A stretch of DNA of 64,000 nucleotides from Camarhynchus parvulus (taxonomy: Eukaryota > Chordata > Aves > Passeriformes > Thraupidae). Within the stretch, counting starts at the first letter, position 1. Every line of letters starts with the position of its first letter. The notes beneath the pieces were generated by a model that was given only the letters and a program-made list of their open reading frames with translations, was not told the origin of the DNA and did not search any database. The stretch spans positions 44,799,376 to 44,863,375 of the forward strand of contig NC_044601.1 of the NCBI RefSeq assembly GCF_901933205.1, in the 5' to 3' direction. The position numbers and the translations under genes are program-made. Positions 27,256-39,055 of this stretch are shown here, one piece after another.

Positions 27256-28046
27256 AGGGGCATGGCACAGCAGTGAGGGCAGGGCACAGCAGTGAGGGCA
27301 TGGCAGGGCAGTGAGGGCAGGGCAGGGCAGTGAGGGCATGGCAGGGCAGGGCAGTGAGGGCAGGACAGGGCAGTGAGGGCAGGGCAGGGCAGGGCAGTGA
27401 GGGCATGGCAGGGCAGTGAGGGCATGGCAGGGCAGTGAGGGCAGGACAGGGCAGTGAGGGCAGGGCAGGGCAGGGCAGTGAGGGCAGGGCAGGGCAGGGC
27501 AGTGAGGGCAGGGCACAGCAGTGAGGGCATGGCAGGGCAGGGCAGTGAGGGCAGGGCACAGCAGTGAGGGCAGGGCAGGGCAGGGCAGTGAGGGCAGGGC
27601 ACAGCAGTGAGGGCAGGGCAGGGCAGTGAGGGCAGGGCAGGGCAGTGAGGGCAGGACAGGGCAGTGAGGGCAGGGCACAACAGTGAGGGCATGGCAGGGC
27701 AGGGCAGTGAGGGCAGGGCAGGGCAGTGAGGGCAGGACAGGGCAGTGAGGGCAGGGCACAACAGTGAGGGCAGGGCAGGGCAGGGCAGTGAGGGCAGGGC
27801 AGGGCAGTGAGGGCAGGGCAGGGCAGGGCAGTGAGGGCAGGGCACAGCAGTGAGGGCATGGCAGGGCAGTGAGGGCAGGACAGGGCAGTGAGGGCAGGGC
27901 AGGACAGGGCAGTGAGGGCAGGGCACAACAGTGAGGGCAGGGCAGGGCAGTGAGGGCAGGGCAGGGCAGTGAGGGCAGGGCAGGGCAGGGCAGTGAGGGC
28001 AGGGCACAACAGTGAGGGCAGGGCACAACAGTGAGGGTATGGCAGC
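27256..28046. repeat. Minisatellite, about 38 units of 19 or 24 bp
   Basis: The core GTGAGGGCA is followed by two or three pentamers drawn from GGGCA, TGGCA, GGACA, CAGCA and CAACA, giving units of mainly 19 and 24 bp. By eye I count about 38 GTGAGGG cores. The array has a second level of structure because the pentamers themselves vary in copy number. The minus strand has no stop codon in any frame, which produces three overlapping frames of 271, 290 and 314 codons that are artefacts. It ends about 130 bp before the first recognisable CR1 sequence, so it may have grown from the CR1 5' region. It is probably highly length-variable. Confidence 0.97.
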
Positions 28047-28389
28047 TCCTGCAGGCAGGGTGGGCAGGAAGGGCTGTCCTCTGATCATCTGAGAGTAGCG
28101 AGTTGAGGCGGGAAACAGACCCAGTACCTGGTAAGGAAGAACAAAGAGGTCCTTTCAGTCTTTTTAGCATACCAGCTTAAGCTTCCTCTGATATGGTGTT
28201 GACATGCCCTGAAGCTCAGTCCCATGTAGCTGTGAGGGTCACTGAACCAGCCGTGTCAGAGGCCTGCAGACAGACAGACGGACCCACTAATGGTAGATAC
28301 AGCTCTCCAGATCACTGGATGCTGGGAGTGCCTGATGCGTCCCCATGAGCCTGGGGCAGAAAGTCTGCCATAGCTGAGGAATTGTGTCA

Positions 28390-29263
28390 CCAGGTTAAGG
28401 AACTACAGGAAGAAGTGAACAGGCTACATAGTAATCAAGTGAACTAGTTATTTTCAGAGATGCTATAGCCCTAAGACCCTCAGGAGTCTTGAACCTCCAT
28501 TTTGGTGGAGAAGCAGGTGGACTCTAAACCCTGCAGGGGAATTAGTTAAATGACTGTTAGCGAAGGGTCTGTTAAAAATGAAAGCTGGAAGCAGGTCGTG
28601 GCACATACCAGGAGGAAGGTTCCTCCTCCTTCCCAGGATTTGACAAAGAGGACTTGTACATTCCACAACAGGTATGAGGATCTGCAACAAGAAGACAGCT
28701 GATGAGGTGGGTGAAGGTCCATCTGGAATTGTGGAGCCTCCTAAAATAACACCAGCTGTACCTCACATCATGATCTCCTCTGTTAAGAGGAAAAGAAAGG
28801 TAGTTTTAATAAGAGACTCCCTTCTAAGGGGAAGAGAGAATCCAACATGCAAACCTTAAACTCACAGGGAAGTCTGCTGTCTCCTCAGGGCTAAGATGAG
28901 GGACATCATTGCAGAACTCTCCAGTCTAATAAGGCCCTCTGATTACTATCTGCTATTGATTGTTCAAATTGGAAGTGACAGAATTACAAATAGAAGTCTG
29001 AGGGCAAAAAAAGAGACTTCAGGGTCCTGGGATGATTGATAGAGGGATCAGGAGCACAAGTAGTGATTTCCTCAATTTTTCCAGTAACAATGAATAATAT
29101 TGCTAGGACTAGGCAGATATGTGAAGTCAATGCATGGCTCCAAGGTTGGTGTCAGAGGAAAAAGTTTGTGTTTGTTGACCATGGGATGATCTATTCAACA
29201 TCTAGCCCCAGGGGGGGATACACCTATCTCAGATGGGGAAAACAGCTGCAGCACAGGCTCTAG
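28390..29263 (+). pseudogene. CR1 ORF1 remnant (coiled coil plus SGNH esterase-like domain)
   Basis: A coiled-coil segment (ELQEEVNRLHS, near 28,400) is followed by the esterase-like domain. The segment VVLIRDSLLRGRENP (frame 28,674-28,859) matches the CR1 GDSLLRGTE nucleophile block, with the glycine replaced by arginine and the serine kept. After an in-frame stop at 28,857 the same frame continues with REVCCLL and IRPSDYYLLLIVQIGSD. A frameshift near 29,036 then leads to GAQVVISSI and WLQGWCQRKKFVFVDHG, ending at 29,263. The family's ORF1 protein binds RNA and carries an esterase fold. This copy cannot encode it. Confidence 0.85.
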
Positions 29264-29379
29264 CGGGGCTTGTTGACAAAGCTTTAAGCTAGGTTACAAG
29301 AGGGGAAGTGTCAAAACCAGTAATGAGCAATGGGATGGTATGCCAAAACATGAGGAAATGAACACTAATGAGACGACTT

Positions 29380-32080
29380 AATATGCTTCACCAGGCATTG
29401 GCTACAATGTACCACACTTAAAATGTTTCTACACTCATGCACAGAGAATCAGGAACAAACAAGAGGAGCTCAAAACTCAAAGCTATGGCCCAGTCCCAGA
29501 GATTTGAAATCACTAGCATAAATGAAATCTGGTGGGATGTCTCCTGTGACTGGAGTGCTCTGATGGACGGTTACAGGCTGTTCAGGAGAGGTGGGCAGGC
29601 AGGAGAGGTGGGGGGACAAAGGGGTGAGCTCCATACATTCTAACCCTTCTAAAATATATAGATGGGTAGGATTGTATGGAGTTCACACTTGGCAATGGCA
29701 CAGCTGAGAGCCCCTGGATAAGGATCAAGAGGAAAACAAATAATGCCATCATGGGAGTCTGCTATAAACCACTCACCCTGGAGGATGGTGCTGATGATTT
29801 ATTCTTTGATTTATTCCAAGTCAACTGCCCTTGTCCTTATGGGGGACTTCACCTTGTCAGAAATTAACTGGGACATCACACAGCTGGTGCAAGAAGGGTG
29901 CACAGCTGGGCCAGAAGGTTCCTAAAAAACCTGCATGACAATTCTATGGAACAAGTCCTTAGAGAACAGGCTCAGAAAGATGTCCTTCTTGATCTTCTTC
30001 TTGCCAAGAGAAAGGGTCTTGTTAGTGGAGTGGTGGCTGTCTTTGCCACAGCAACCATAAAGGGATTGAGTTTAAAATCTCTGTTGACAGAAAGAAAAAC
30101 ACCAGCAAAACCTCAGCTCTGGATGTGAGGAGAGCAGACTTCAGGCTCAGGGAATCAGTCAGTAAGGTACCCTGGGAAAATGCTCTGCAACTGCTGGGTC
30201 CCATCACTGCTCGTTGCTTTTTAAACATCACCTCCTAAGGGCAAAAGAACAGGCAATTCCTAAGTGTTGGAAGTTAAGCTGGCAAGGCAGGCCAGCTTGG
30301 CTGAACAAGGATCTTCCCTTGGAAATACAGCAAAAATGGAAGGTGTATGCCCAGTGGAAACAAGCTCAGGTGATGTGGGAGGAATACAGAAATACTGCTT
30401 ATCAATATGGGGAGAAAATTTGTGCAGACAAAACTCAAGTGGAATTGAAACTGGCCACAAGTGAGGGGGACAGTAAAAAGAGTTTTAAAAAATATATTAA
30501 TGGCAATAGGCAGTGTAAAAATATAAGTTTATTATGGGATGAAGATGTCAGATCACAAACAGAGACAGTGATACATCAAATGCTTAAGCATTTTTTGCCT
30601 CTTCAACACAGAGGATGCATCAAAGGGGCCTACTGCTCCAGCTGGATTCCTACTAATCTATGGGGCATAATGGGATTCATGCTAGAATACGCAAAGAGCT
30701 GCTGATGTCATCATAAAACCTCTCTCAATGATTTTTAACCAGTCTTCAGAATCCAGAGAAGCTCCAGCTGACTGGAAGCTGGAGACTGTTGTCCCAATTT
30801 TCAAGAAGGAAAAAAAGGAGGACCCTGGAAACTACAGGCTTGTTACAGTCTAACTTCAATTCCTGGTAAAGTTATGGACAAGATTATTCTGGGAGGTATT
30901 GAAAAACACCTAAAGGATAATGCAGTCATTGGTCACTGCCAAAACATGTTCATGAGACAAAAATTCTGCTTAGCAAACCTGATTTCCTTCTACAGCAAGG
31001 TAACACACCTAGTTGATTAAGGGAAGCCAGGCAATGGAATCTTTTTTGATTTCAGATACTGGCTGTCGCAGAATCATTCTGGACAAAATGTCCAGCACAC
31101 AGCTGGGTAAACACATCAAGTACTGGGTGAGCCAGTGGCTGATGGGTCAGGCACAAGGGGTTGCAGTGAATGGGGTGGCATCGGACTGGGGACCCATCAC
31201 TAGTGGGGTTCCACAGGGCTCCTCCTCAGGCTTTGTGTTCTTCAACATCTTCGTTAATGATTTGGATGCAGGACTGGAAGTGATACTAGGCAAGTTTGCA
31301 GATGATGCAAAACTGGGAGGAACTGTTGACTATCTCACAGGCAGAGAGTTCCTACAGAAAAACTAGACAAAGTGAAGGGCTGGACAATCACCAGCTCTAT
31401 GAAAGTGAACAAAATTCTGCACCTGGGACAGGACAGCCCTGGATATGCAGACTGGGGAATGACATGCTGGAAAGCAGTGCCACAGAGAGGGACCAGTGGG
31501 TCCTGGTCGATGGCAAGTTGAACATGGTCAGCAGTGCCCTGGCAGCCAGGAGGGCCCCCTGTGTCCTGGGGGCATCAGGCACAGCATGGCCAACTGGGCA
31601 AGGGAGGGGATTGTCCTGCTGTGCTCTGCACTGGGGCAGCCTCACCTTGGGTGCTGGGGGCAGCTCTGGGTGCCACAATAAGAGAGATACAAAACTATTG
31701 GAGAGCCATGAGGGGAACCCTTGCGAGGAGCAGCTGAGGTGACTTGTTCTGTTCAGCCTGGAGGAGACTGAGGGGACACCTCATAGCAATCAACATCTTC
31801 ATCATGAGGGGAAGAGGAAGGGCAGGCACTGATCTCTTCTCTGCAACAGGACCCAAAGGAGCGGCCTGAAGTTGTGTCAGGGAAGGTGTAAGTTAGATAT
31901 TAGAAAAAAGGTTCTTCACCTAGAGGGTGTTTGGTCATTGGAAAAGACTCCCCATGGAAGTGGTCATAGCACCAGACTGACAGAGTTCAAGAAGCATCTG
32001 GACAACATTCTCAGGCGTGTTATGTGGCTAACGGGGATGTTGCTATGCAGGGACAGGAGCTGGACTCAATGATTCCCCTT
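29380..32080 (+). pseudogene. CR1 ORF2 remnant (endonuclease and reverse transcriptase)
   Basis: ORF2 of CR1 encodes an AP-like endonuclease followed by reverse transcriptase. The endonuclease start is seen near 29,420 (RIRNKQEEL) and then ITSINEIWWD and MDGYRLFRRGGQ. Linker sequence follows (WARRFLKNLHDN near 29,900; MWEEYRNTAYQYG near 30,380). The polymerase palm is clear at about 31,190-31,330: SGVPQGSSSGFVFFNIFVND, then FADDAKLGG with the catalytic pair at 31,295-31,306. Beyond 31,370 frames change repeatedly. Numerous stops and indels make it non-functional. Confidence 0.9.
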
Positions 32081-32099
32081 GTTCCCTTCCAACTCAGGA

Positions 32100-32131
32100 T
32101 ATTCTGTGATTTTGTGATTTTGTGATTCTGA
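32100..32131 (+). repeat. CR1 3'-terminal 8-bp repeats
   Basis: Units TTCTGTGA, TTTTGTGA, TTTTGTGA and TTCTG end the element. Short tandem octamers rather than a poly(A) tail are the hallmark of CR1 3' ends and serve as the start site of target-primed reverse transcription in this family. Confidence 0.85.
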
Positions 32132-32225
32132 GTTGCACAAGACAGTGCTAACTTCAGCCATCACTTTTGAAATAATATTGTGATGTGAATCCAAGAGTTC
32201 TTTTTTTTTAAGTTGTTTAAACTAG

Positions 32226-32254
32226 AAGAAGAAGAAGAAGAAGAAGAAGAAGAA
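32226..32254. repeat. (GAA)n microsatellite
   Basis: About nine uninterrupted AGA/GAA triplets are followed by an A run. It lies about 100 bp beyond the CR1 end and is separate from the CR1 tail. Confidence 0.9.
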
Positions 32255-32494
32255 AAAAAAGTTTGAAATGGTTTACTCACCTAGCTAAATCTTTTCAGCC
32301 ATATCACTCTGCTGGATCCTCCCTTCTAACACATAGGAGAGAAGTTACCTATCTTCCTTTTCATAGGCCTTCTGTAGGCCTCTCTGTCTCCCATTCAGTA
32401 TGACAAGAACAGCTCCCAGATCTGATCACTCACAATGATCCTACAGAGCTCCATGATGGATCTTCAACACAAACTCTTTTCTGCTTTTTCTAGT

Positions 32495-33076
32495 TATCAT
32501 TTAAACCCAGCTGGCAATTAAGACCAACTCATCTGCCCACTCACTCCCTCACTAGCAGGACTAGGGAGAGAATCAGAAGAATAAAACTGAGAAAACTCGT
32601 GGATAGAAGCAAAGACACTTTAATGGGTAACCGAAAGCCACACACAGAAGCAAAGTAAAACAAGGAATTCAATCACCACTTTCAATGTGCAGGCAGTAGC
32701 TCACCCATTCCCAGGAAAGTAGGCTCAAGCACACACAATAGTGATTTGGGAAATGGCATCACTCCAAATGTGCCATCCTTCCTCCCTCTTCCCCCAGCTT
32801 TATTTGCTGAATATGATGTCATATAATATAATAAATCCCTGTGGTGAATTGGGCTTAGCTGTCCTGGCTGTGTTCCCTCCCAACTCCTTGTGCACCCCCA
32901 GCCTTCTTGCTGCCAGGGTGGTATGAGGGGCAGAAAAACCTTTGATAATGTGCACTGGCTGCTCAGCAATAACCAAAATATCCCTGTGTTATCAACACTG
33001 TTTCAGCACAAGTCCAAAACATGGCCCCATACCAACCACCATGATGAAAATTAACTCCATGCCCAGAACTTGGACA
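32495..33076 (-). mobile_element. ERVL-type LTR, minus orientation, old
   Basis: Read on the minus strand, the element has the order I know for a widespread avian ERVL LTR. The start is TGTCCAAGTTCTGGG, then GTGTTGATAACACAGGGAT and GGTTATTGCTGAGCAG, a GGGGGTGCACAAGGAGTTGG block, a degenerate TATA region before AAAGCTGGGGGAAG, then CATTAAAGTGTCTTTGC, ending near GCTGGGTTTAAATGATAA. The termini have diverged from TG...CA at the left edge, and no target duplication is visible, which suggests an old insertion. It is either a solo LTR or a leftover, with no internal sequence attached. Confidence 0.85.
32619..32624 (-). promoter_or_regulatory. LTR poly(A) signal variant ATTAAA
   Basis: ATTAAA on the minus strand lies about 125 bp from the LTR's 3' edge, in the context CCCATTAAAGTGTCTTT, where this LTR family keeps its processing signal. 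A TATA-like AAATAAAG lies about 175 bp upstream at 32,798-32,805. Confidence 0.5.
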
Positions 33077-35084
33077 CTGCCTTATGTTTTGTTCCTCTTT
33101 ACATCTCCTGCTCTGCCTCAGGTCAGTCTCATCACCTGTCCTCTTGACACCTACAAAAGACTATCGCTTTCTTAGAGCTAAGTTAATAAGTCTTTGACTC
33201 ATCAGGCATAATCTGCTGCCTTGTAATTCACTGTCTGATAATATTAATTTGTTTATTTTGTCTTACATTAATTGTCAATTTTTTGTTAATGAAGTCTCTG
33301 TTTGTATGTAGCTGCAAGTTCTGGGACATCAGTTTGGTTTCGGTTCTCTAAACAGGAACATTACCTGTAGGCAAGAGAACTGGAGAAGAGCACCACAGCT
33401 GAACAGATATAACTGCTATTATTTACAGAAGAAACAACACACAGCAAGGCTTTGGGAAAATCACCGTGGAATGCAAAAAAGAAATAAACAAGTTAATGGG
33501 GGAAAAAAGAGAGGAATAGGACAGAAGAAGACTAAGACAGTACAGGAAAAATTAAGAAATATGAGGCAAAAAGGAAAAAGCGAAGCTGAAACTGAAGTAA
33601 GAACAACAGGGAACCTGGGGAAAAGACAATATGATAAATCAAGTCTCTGAAAGCTCATTTCACTGATGCAGCACTATATTATCAAATTGAGCTGATGGAT
33701 ATTAGACATTTTGCCACATTTTTTCTGTTCCCTGTAGAGACTCATAAAACTATTTCCATCTGCCTATGAGCACAGCAGCCAGCCTGGATCCTCTCTCACA
33801 GTAGCCCTGTCCTAGGAGACTGGTGGAGCTCGACACCAGATCCTCCCATATATTCCTGTACTTCCATCCACACACTCCATCTACTTCTTGGCACAGCACA
33901 GCTAATTTTTATGACACTCTTTAGTTTGGATGTTCCCCGTCTATCTTCCCCCAATTTTTCCTGTACAAACAACAGATTGCATTGCATCTGACATGTCGGG
34001 TTGATCTACAAAAGGAAAAACAACCAATAATCCAGCTTTTCTCTTCCTTCTGTCAGGCCTCCCATGCCTCCTTTGCCAGATGTTTTTTCTTGGACTTCTT
34101 CCTGAAGATTTCTATTTCATTTTCAGTACAGCTATTTAACTTGGCTTTCTATTGGCTCTCTGTATTTCTTCTACATTGCTTTATAAACACCCTGCTAGTT
34201 CTTCCATTCTGCTTAAAACGGTGAGACATTCCTCCCATTTCAAATACAGGGAAAATGAAGGAGGGAAGTTGTGAAGTTCACAGAAAACACTGCCTGCACC
34301 AGACCCCAAGACCACAGTACGATGTCTTATTATTACTGCAACAAATGTTTTGTATCAGCTTCTCATTCCCAGATTTCTTCCTCTGAGTATCGTGCACACA
34401 AAGACTTCAGTGCCTATATATCTTGCTCATGAACAACTTTCTTTGAGCCTGGACTGCAGTGCCATTCATAAGTTAGGAGACACTCAGTGAACTTCATATT
34501 GCCTGGCAATATGAGTACAAAATCAACTAAAAGTACTGTACCCTGGGAAATTGAATAAACTATGTTGTTTCGCTCTGCCTTTTTGCAGGAACAATGCAGT
34601 CTTGAAGATGTGAAAGGCTCAGGTTGGTGGCTTGGGGTTTGGGGTTTTTTTTGTTTTGTTTTGGTGGGGTTTTTTTTGTATTCTTTGACCAAATGGAACT
34701 GGAAAGAATTTTCAACAGCATGGGAGAGTAAAAGCTATTAATTCAGCTTAAAATACTTAAATATAGTGCCAATTTATGTAGATGATTATTTGAAATATTA
34801 ATACCTGTGGAAGTACATCTTTGGCAATCAAATAACATAATTTTTTTTGGCTGGGTTGTGTTCCAAAATGCTGTTGTGACTACTACAGAATTAATTTGCT
34901 TCCACCCCTCTAAACAAAAAAACCAAACAGTTCACACATATGCTCCCTTCTATCTGAAATAAAAATTCTGCTATATGTTGATTTCAACTCAAAACTAAAG
35001 CCTACCAGTTTTTACACGAAATTCTCATTATATCAGCGATTCCTATTGTAGTTCATAAGTTCATAAGATTGCCTTTTTGCATGC
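33077..35084. other. Non-coding DNA
   Basis: No gene or known repeat is recognised. Purine-rich sequence at about 33,470-33,650 and G/T-rich simple sequence near 34,630-34,680 explain most of the open frames on either strand. Confidence 0.55.
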
Positions 35085-35744
35085 TGTCCTGGTTTAGGGC
35101 AAATTTGGGAGGAAAGGACCAAAGGGGTCCCTCTGAAAAACAGATTCAATTTGTTCCTTCCCCTACTGGTTTGCAAAAATATTTCCTTGGAGATAAGTGG
35201 AAAAATCTGTTTCTTCAACAAGCAAAGTATCTGCAAGTATAAAAAATGAATAATATTAAACAATAAAACCTCCCCCTGTTCTGAAGAGATAACAAATTCG
35301 GAAATTTTCATAGGCTGTAGCTCAGCTCCCTCAGTTTCTTATCAGCCCCTCCTGCGCTGGAAGATACCATGTCCTGGGCCCGAGTGGGCTACCAGTGTGG
35401 ACTCCCGGTGTTTTTTCTGGGCTTTCAGTCCAGAGCAGGCCAATCAGTTCCAAGAGAAAGAAAAGCCATAGATCAGGGAACCTCTCTGCCTCAGCTAGCT
35501 AAAAAAACTAACCAAAAGCAAAGGAGAGCTCTCTCCTGCTGTCTGTGCTGCAGACAACACAGTCCCTGAGAATGAAATCTGAAGCTCTTATCTCTGTATT
35601 TTTGAACAGTCACCTCAGATATTCCACTGCTTCTCCTTCTCCCCCCCTTCACTCTCAGATCTAGTTTTAAAGGTCCAGAACTTATTTCTGGGCCAAACAG
35701 ATGAATGGAGATACAATTCAGCATCGTAAAGACACCCGAGGACA
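35085..35744 (-). mobile_element. LTR, same family as 24,933-25,565, minus orientation
   Basis: On the plus strand it begins TGTCCTGGTTTAGGGC and ends GACACCCGAGGACA, the reverse complement of the plus-oriented copy's ends. Internal blocks also match in reverse, for example TTAGCTAGCTGAGGCAGAG and CCTGCTCTGGACTG. The flanks CATGC (35,080-35,084) and TATGC (35,745-35,749) agree at four of five bases and are a probable 5-bp target duplication. The poly(A) signal of the sister copy is mutated here. It is a solo LTR with no proviral interior. Confidence 0.87.
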
Positions 35745-36584
35745 TATGCCTAACCAAAACCTAAATTTATAATTGCTATCAGAAATGCTGTCACATGTGG
35801 GGACAGAAACAATGTTAGTGCTAAAATTTCACTGTTTCATAAGAACTGAGTTAAAATGATAAGATTTAACTTAATTATGTGTAATCCTTAAAGTGAACAG
35901 CACAAACTGAAATTGGCTAGATAAGTTTGAAAAAAAATCCATTCTTGGACATTTCAGCAAAAAGAACTAAATTCTCTGATTAAATTGCTTGGTCTTGTTG
36001 ACTTTTTACAAATAATGTATTCTGGATAGTCCTTAATTTTTTGGGAAGGACACAATTCTTATTCCACTTGCAGTAATGTACATTCCATTCTTTTCTGAAA
36101 TTATCTATACAAATAAAAATTTGTTTTCTCAATTGAAGCATCTTTTTTAACAGAAGGGTGTTTTTCTAAATCTTGTCTGTTCTGCAGGGTGCTGGAAAAG
36201 GCCACTTTTTCTCAACAAATATTACAAGCACTTGGAAGGCAGATGATTTGATAGATGATGAGTAATGAAGTACATAATATGAGCAAGTTGAGGGATACTT
36301 GTCAGCAGTTGTTTTTTCACTTCAATCTACAGTAACTATTTTTGCTTTATTAGAAAAAAAAGCAGTTAAAGTTATCACCTGCCTGACAATATAGAATTGA
36401 GTCAGTTCTGTAGTAAAATCACCAGCACCATCGTTACTGGTGATTCATTGACAATTTCTTTCCAATTGTAATGAAGAATATATTTCATTCATCATTGTGA
36501 ATCTAATTTTACACTTATTTTTCTGATTCATCCAGTCTTTCATGACATTCATATCCCTAAAACACAGAACTCTTTTTTCCCCAG

Positions 36585-36781
36585 GCTTTCAAAGGAGAAT
36601 CTATAAAACGCTCATGCAGAAAAGCAGTATCAGATCAGACAACCTGAAAGGAGGTCCTGTGTCTCTTTACACAGCTCTACAATACATTAATGTACAGAGA
36701 GTCCAAAGCACCACTTCTGGCAGTAGAAGCATATTGACACAAAATCTTGGTGGCTTTCAGAGATTTCTTGAGATTAGATAA
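36585..36781 (+). other. Weak candidate exon
   Basis: TTTTTTCCCCAG ends at 36,584, a good 3' splice site by eye. It is followed by a frame open to a stop at 36,779-36,781 (GFQRRIYKTLMQ at the start, GGFQRFLEIR at the end). I do not recognise the peptide and no donor is needed if it is terminal. It may be a non-coding exon or chance. Confidence 0.12.
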
Positions 36782-37149
36782 ATTGAAATAAGATAATTAA
36801 CATATTTTTTTAATTAACATACAATTTCAAAGACTAAAAAAAACTCATGGAAGGACATGAAATCCCCTAGTAGTCCTTGTCTTAGTTGCAAATGCATCTA
36901 CTTTTCTCTCTGTCTCAAAGCAAGTAACTTTTCACATAACTCCAGTGGTCCTTATAGGAAACACATTTCTTCTTAACATTTTCTCTGGGAATAAATTAGA
37001 ATTACATCTGGTCCTGAAGGATTTCCCCTGTATATAATTTCTAGCATTGTGTTGGTCTGTGTTGAAAAAGAGATACTGTGATTATCGCCATCTGATAATT
37101 TCTGCAGCAGGAGGGCAAATTCCCACCAATAATTTGACTGCATAACAAC

Positions 37150-37195
37150 ATTTATACATTTAATTATTGTTAATTATTTATACATTTAATTATTG
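37150..37195. repeat. 20-bp direct duplication, 26-bp period
   Basis: ATTTATACATTTAATTATTG at 37,150-37,169 recurs without change at 37,176-37,195. It is a local slippage duplication in AT-rich DNA. Confidence 0.85.
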
Positions 37196-38990
37196 AGTAT
37201 TCAGACTAGTTCAGTCCTTTGTGATATGCTTGTATTCACTCTACTGGAACTCATGTTTAGCCATGTTCTCAGGTCACTCCAAGAGAGAGTGATGCTTGGC
37301 TAGACTGCTAATGTCTTGAAATTGGTACTACAAATGGCACAGACAAAGACTTTTTGGCTAGGTTGTTCACCAAATGCCTGTGTTCTGGTTCAAGAATCCA
37401 AACTTTCATTTCCTGATAAAGACTATTGTTTTCCTCATTTTATTTTACTTAAGTTCAGAGTAAAAAATCCCACCAATTACTTGCAAATGTGACCGATGGT
37501 ACTTAATTCTTCAGAGCTGCACTGCTTAGCTGTTTGGTATTGATGAGCCAAAGCCAATTTTTGGTTATTTGTCTGTATAAGGTAGGCTTGCATGTGGATC
37601 ATCTGTCAGGTGGGAAGGTACCAGGATGGTCAAGGTACTCCAAGAGGTGATGGCTTCATTGGCATCACATCATGGTAAGACACATTCTCAGAAGGTAGCA
37701 GTGAGACTCCTATCTACCCAGACCCTTCACAATAAATCCTCTCCCAAGCTCATCTGAAAAAGGGACCATAAAGGTTCTTCCCATATTTTATTTCCTTTGT
37801 TGTATTTACCCAAAACATGATAAAAACATTGAGTATTTACATTCATCCATTGGTGAGTTGTATGGGGCACCCATGCTGAAGTATATCTAGAGACCTAAAT
37901 ACACATTGTTCAAAGCTTTATTTCAAGACCAATATACATAATAAATACTTCAACTATTTTTTAATTTCTAAGTCCCTGTAAGGCAGCTGAAGTGAGGGTT
38001 TCCTGTATTTGTACAAAGCCCCTTTCTCTCACATTCAGTATTCCTCTTCCTGAGGCTTTGAGTTGTGGTTCTATTATTTATAAAGAACCTCAAGGATCTC
38101 TCAAACAAACAGAAAGATAGTTCCTCACATCAGGGATTCACAATGTAAATAATGAAGCCTTGGGGTCAAATCTACTGCTGACACAGACTGCACAGCTCCA
38201 CTTTATTTAGCTGAGTTTCACTTGCACATTCTAGCAGCAAAAGCTTAATCTTTGTGTTCATAAAATCAGTTGTTGTTGTTTTGATGTAGTGAATTTGATT
38301 AAATGATTTTACAGTAAGAGGAAAAGACTGCTTATCTGTTGAAGTGTCCTCGTTTATTTCACTGAAGTTCCACAACTAAGATCTAAAATAATGATTTTAA
38401 AAGCTAAAAATTATATGCCTGCTTCATCAGGGGCATATAAGTTAAAAACCAAAGTGTTTACATTGTTCTTCTTAAAGTGGAAGAGCAGGGGCTACAGATT
38501 TAAAAGATAAAAGAAAATTAAGCTAAAGCAGCACTCTATGGTTCCAAGTGCACATGTGAGCCAGATCACTCCTTGTGATGAGCTGAAACTTCAATTTCTC
38601 TTGAACAACTTCAACCTTTATCTGTCTTCTGCCGTTAACCTCAAAGAAGCAAAAAGGATCTACATTCCTTATATTCCATGAATTACCATTACATCCATAG
38701 TACTGCAAGTATAAGCACTAAGCTTTGAAACATGTTAACAGTCATGGGAATAAAAGTTTTCTCAGTATGCATACCACAGGCAAGTAACAGATTTTAGTGT
38801 TCCATACTTGCAGTAAAGATACAACACCATAACTCTCAAGACTGCTGTCTCCATAAGGGAAATAATAGAATGTACACTATATATTTTCCAGATCAAATTT
38901 CCACTGTTTGACCATTTTGGACAGTCCTTGGTTTGCTTAGTGATTACTGTCTTTTTTCTGCTGTAAAATTTTTTTTCTTCTCTTTACCAG

Positions 38991-39055
38991 ATCTTGATGA
39001 GACATCACTGCTCAAAAGGACACCTGAGCCAGCCTCTGAAACTATGAAGTGCTAA
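38991..39055 (+). other. Weak candidate terminal coding exon
   Basis: A long pyrimidine tract ending TTCTCTTTACCAG stops at 38,990. From there a frame with a split first codon reads LDETSLLKRTPEPASETMKC and stops at TAA 39,053-39,055. Its composition looks more protein-like than most frames here and the acceptor is strong, but I do not recognise the peptide. It could be the last exon of a host gene transcribed on the plus strand, or a coincidence. Confidence 0.2.

Larger units (their letters stand above)
28180..32131 (+). mobile_element. CR1 LINE, near full length, decayed
   Basis: This non-LTR retrotransposon keeps recognisable ORF1 and ORF2 remains in order, followed by a CR1 3' end with 8-bp repeats. 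Most avian CR1 copies are cut short at the 5' end, so a copy of about 4 kb including ORF1 is uncommon. Both ORFs carry several stops and frameshifts, so it is dead. The 5' limit is uncertain: ORF1-like coiled-coil coding (ELQEEVNRLHS) begins near 28,400 and upstream sequence joins the minisatellite without a clear edge. No target duplication was found. Confidence 0.93.

Noticed and set aside
27256..28046. Possible CRISPR-like array
   Set aside because: Units are contiguous with no unique spacers, and the host is a vertebrate; it is a minisatellite.
27194..28170. Three overlapping open frames of 271-314 codons on the minus strand
   Set aside because: They lie in the minisatellite, whose unit has no stop codon in any minus-strand frame; the cysteine/proline-rich products reflect the repeat.
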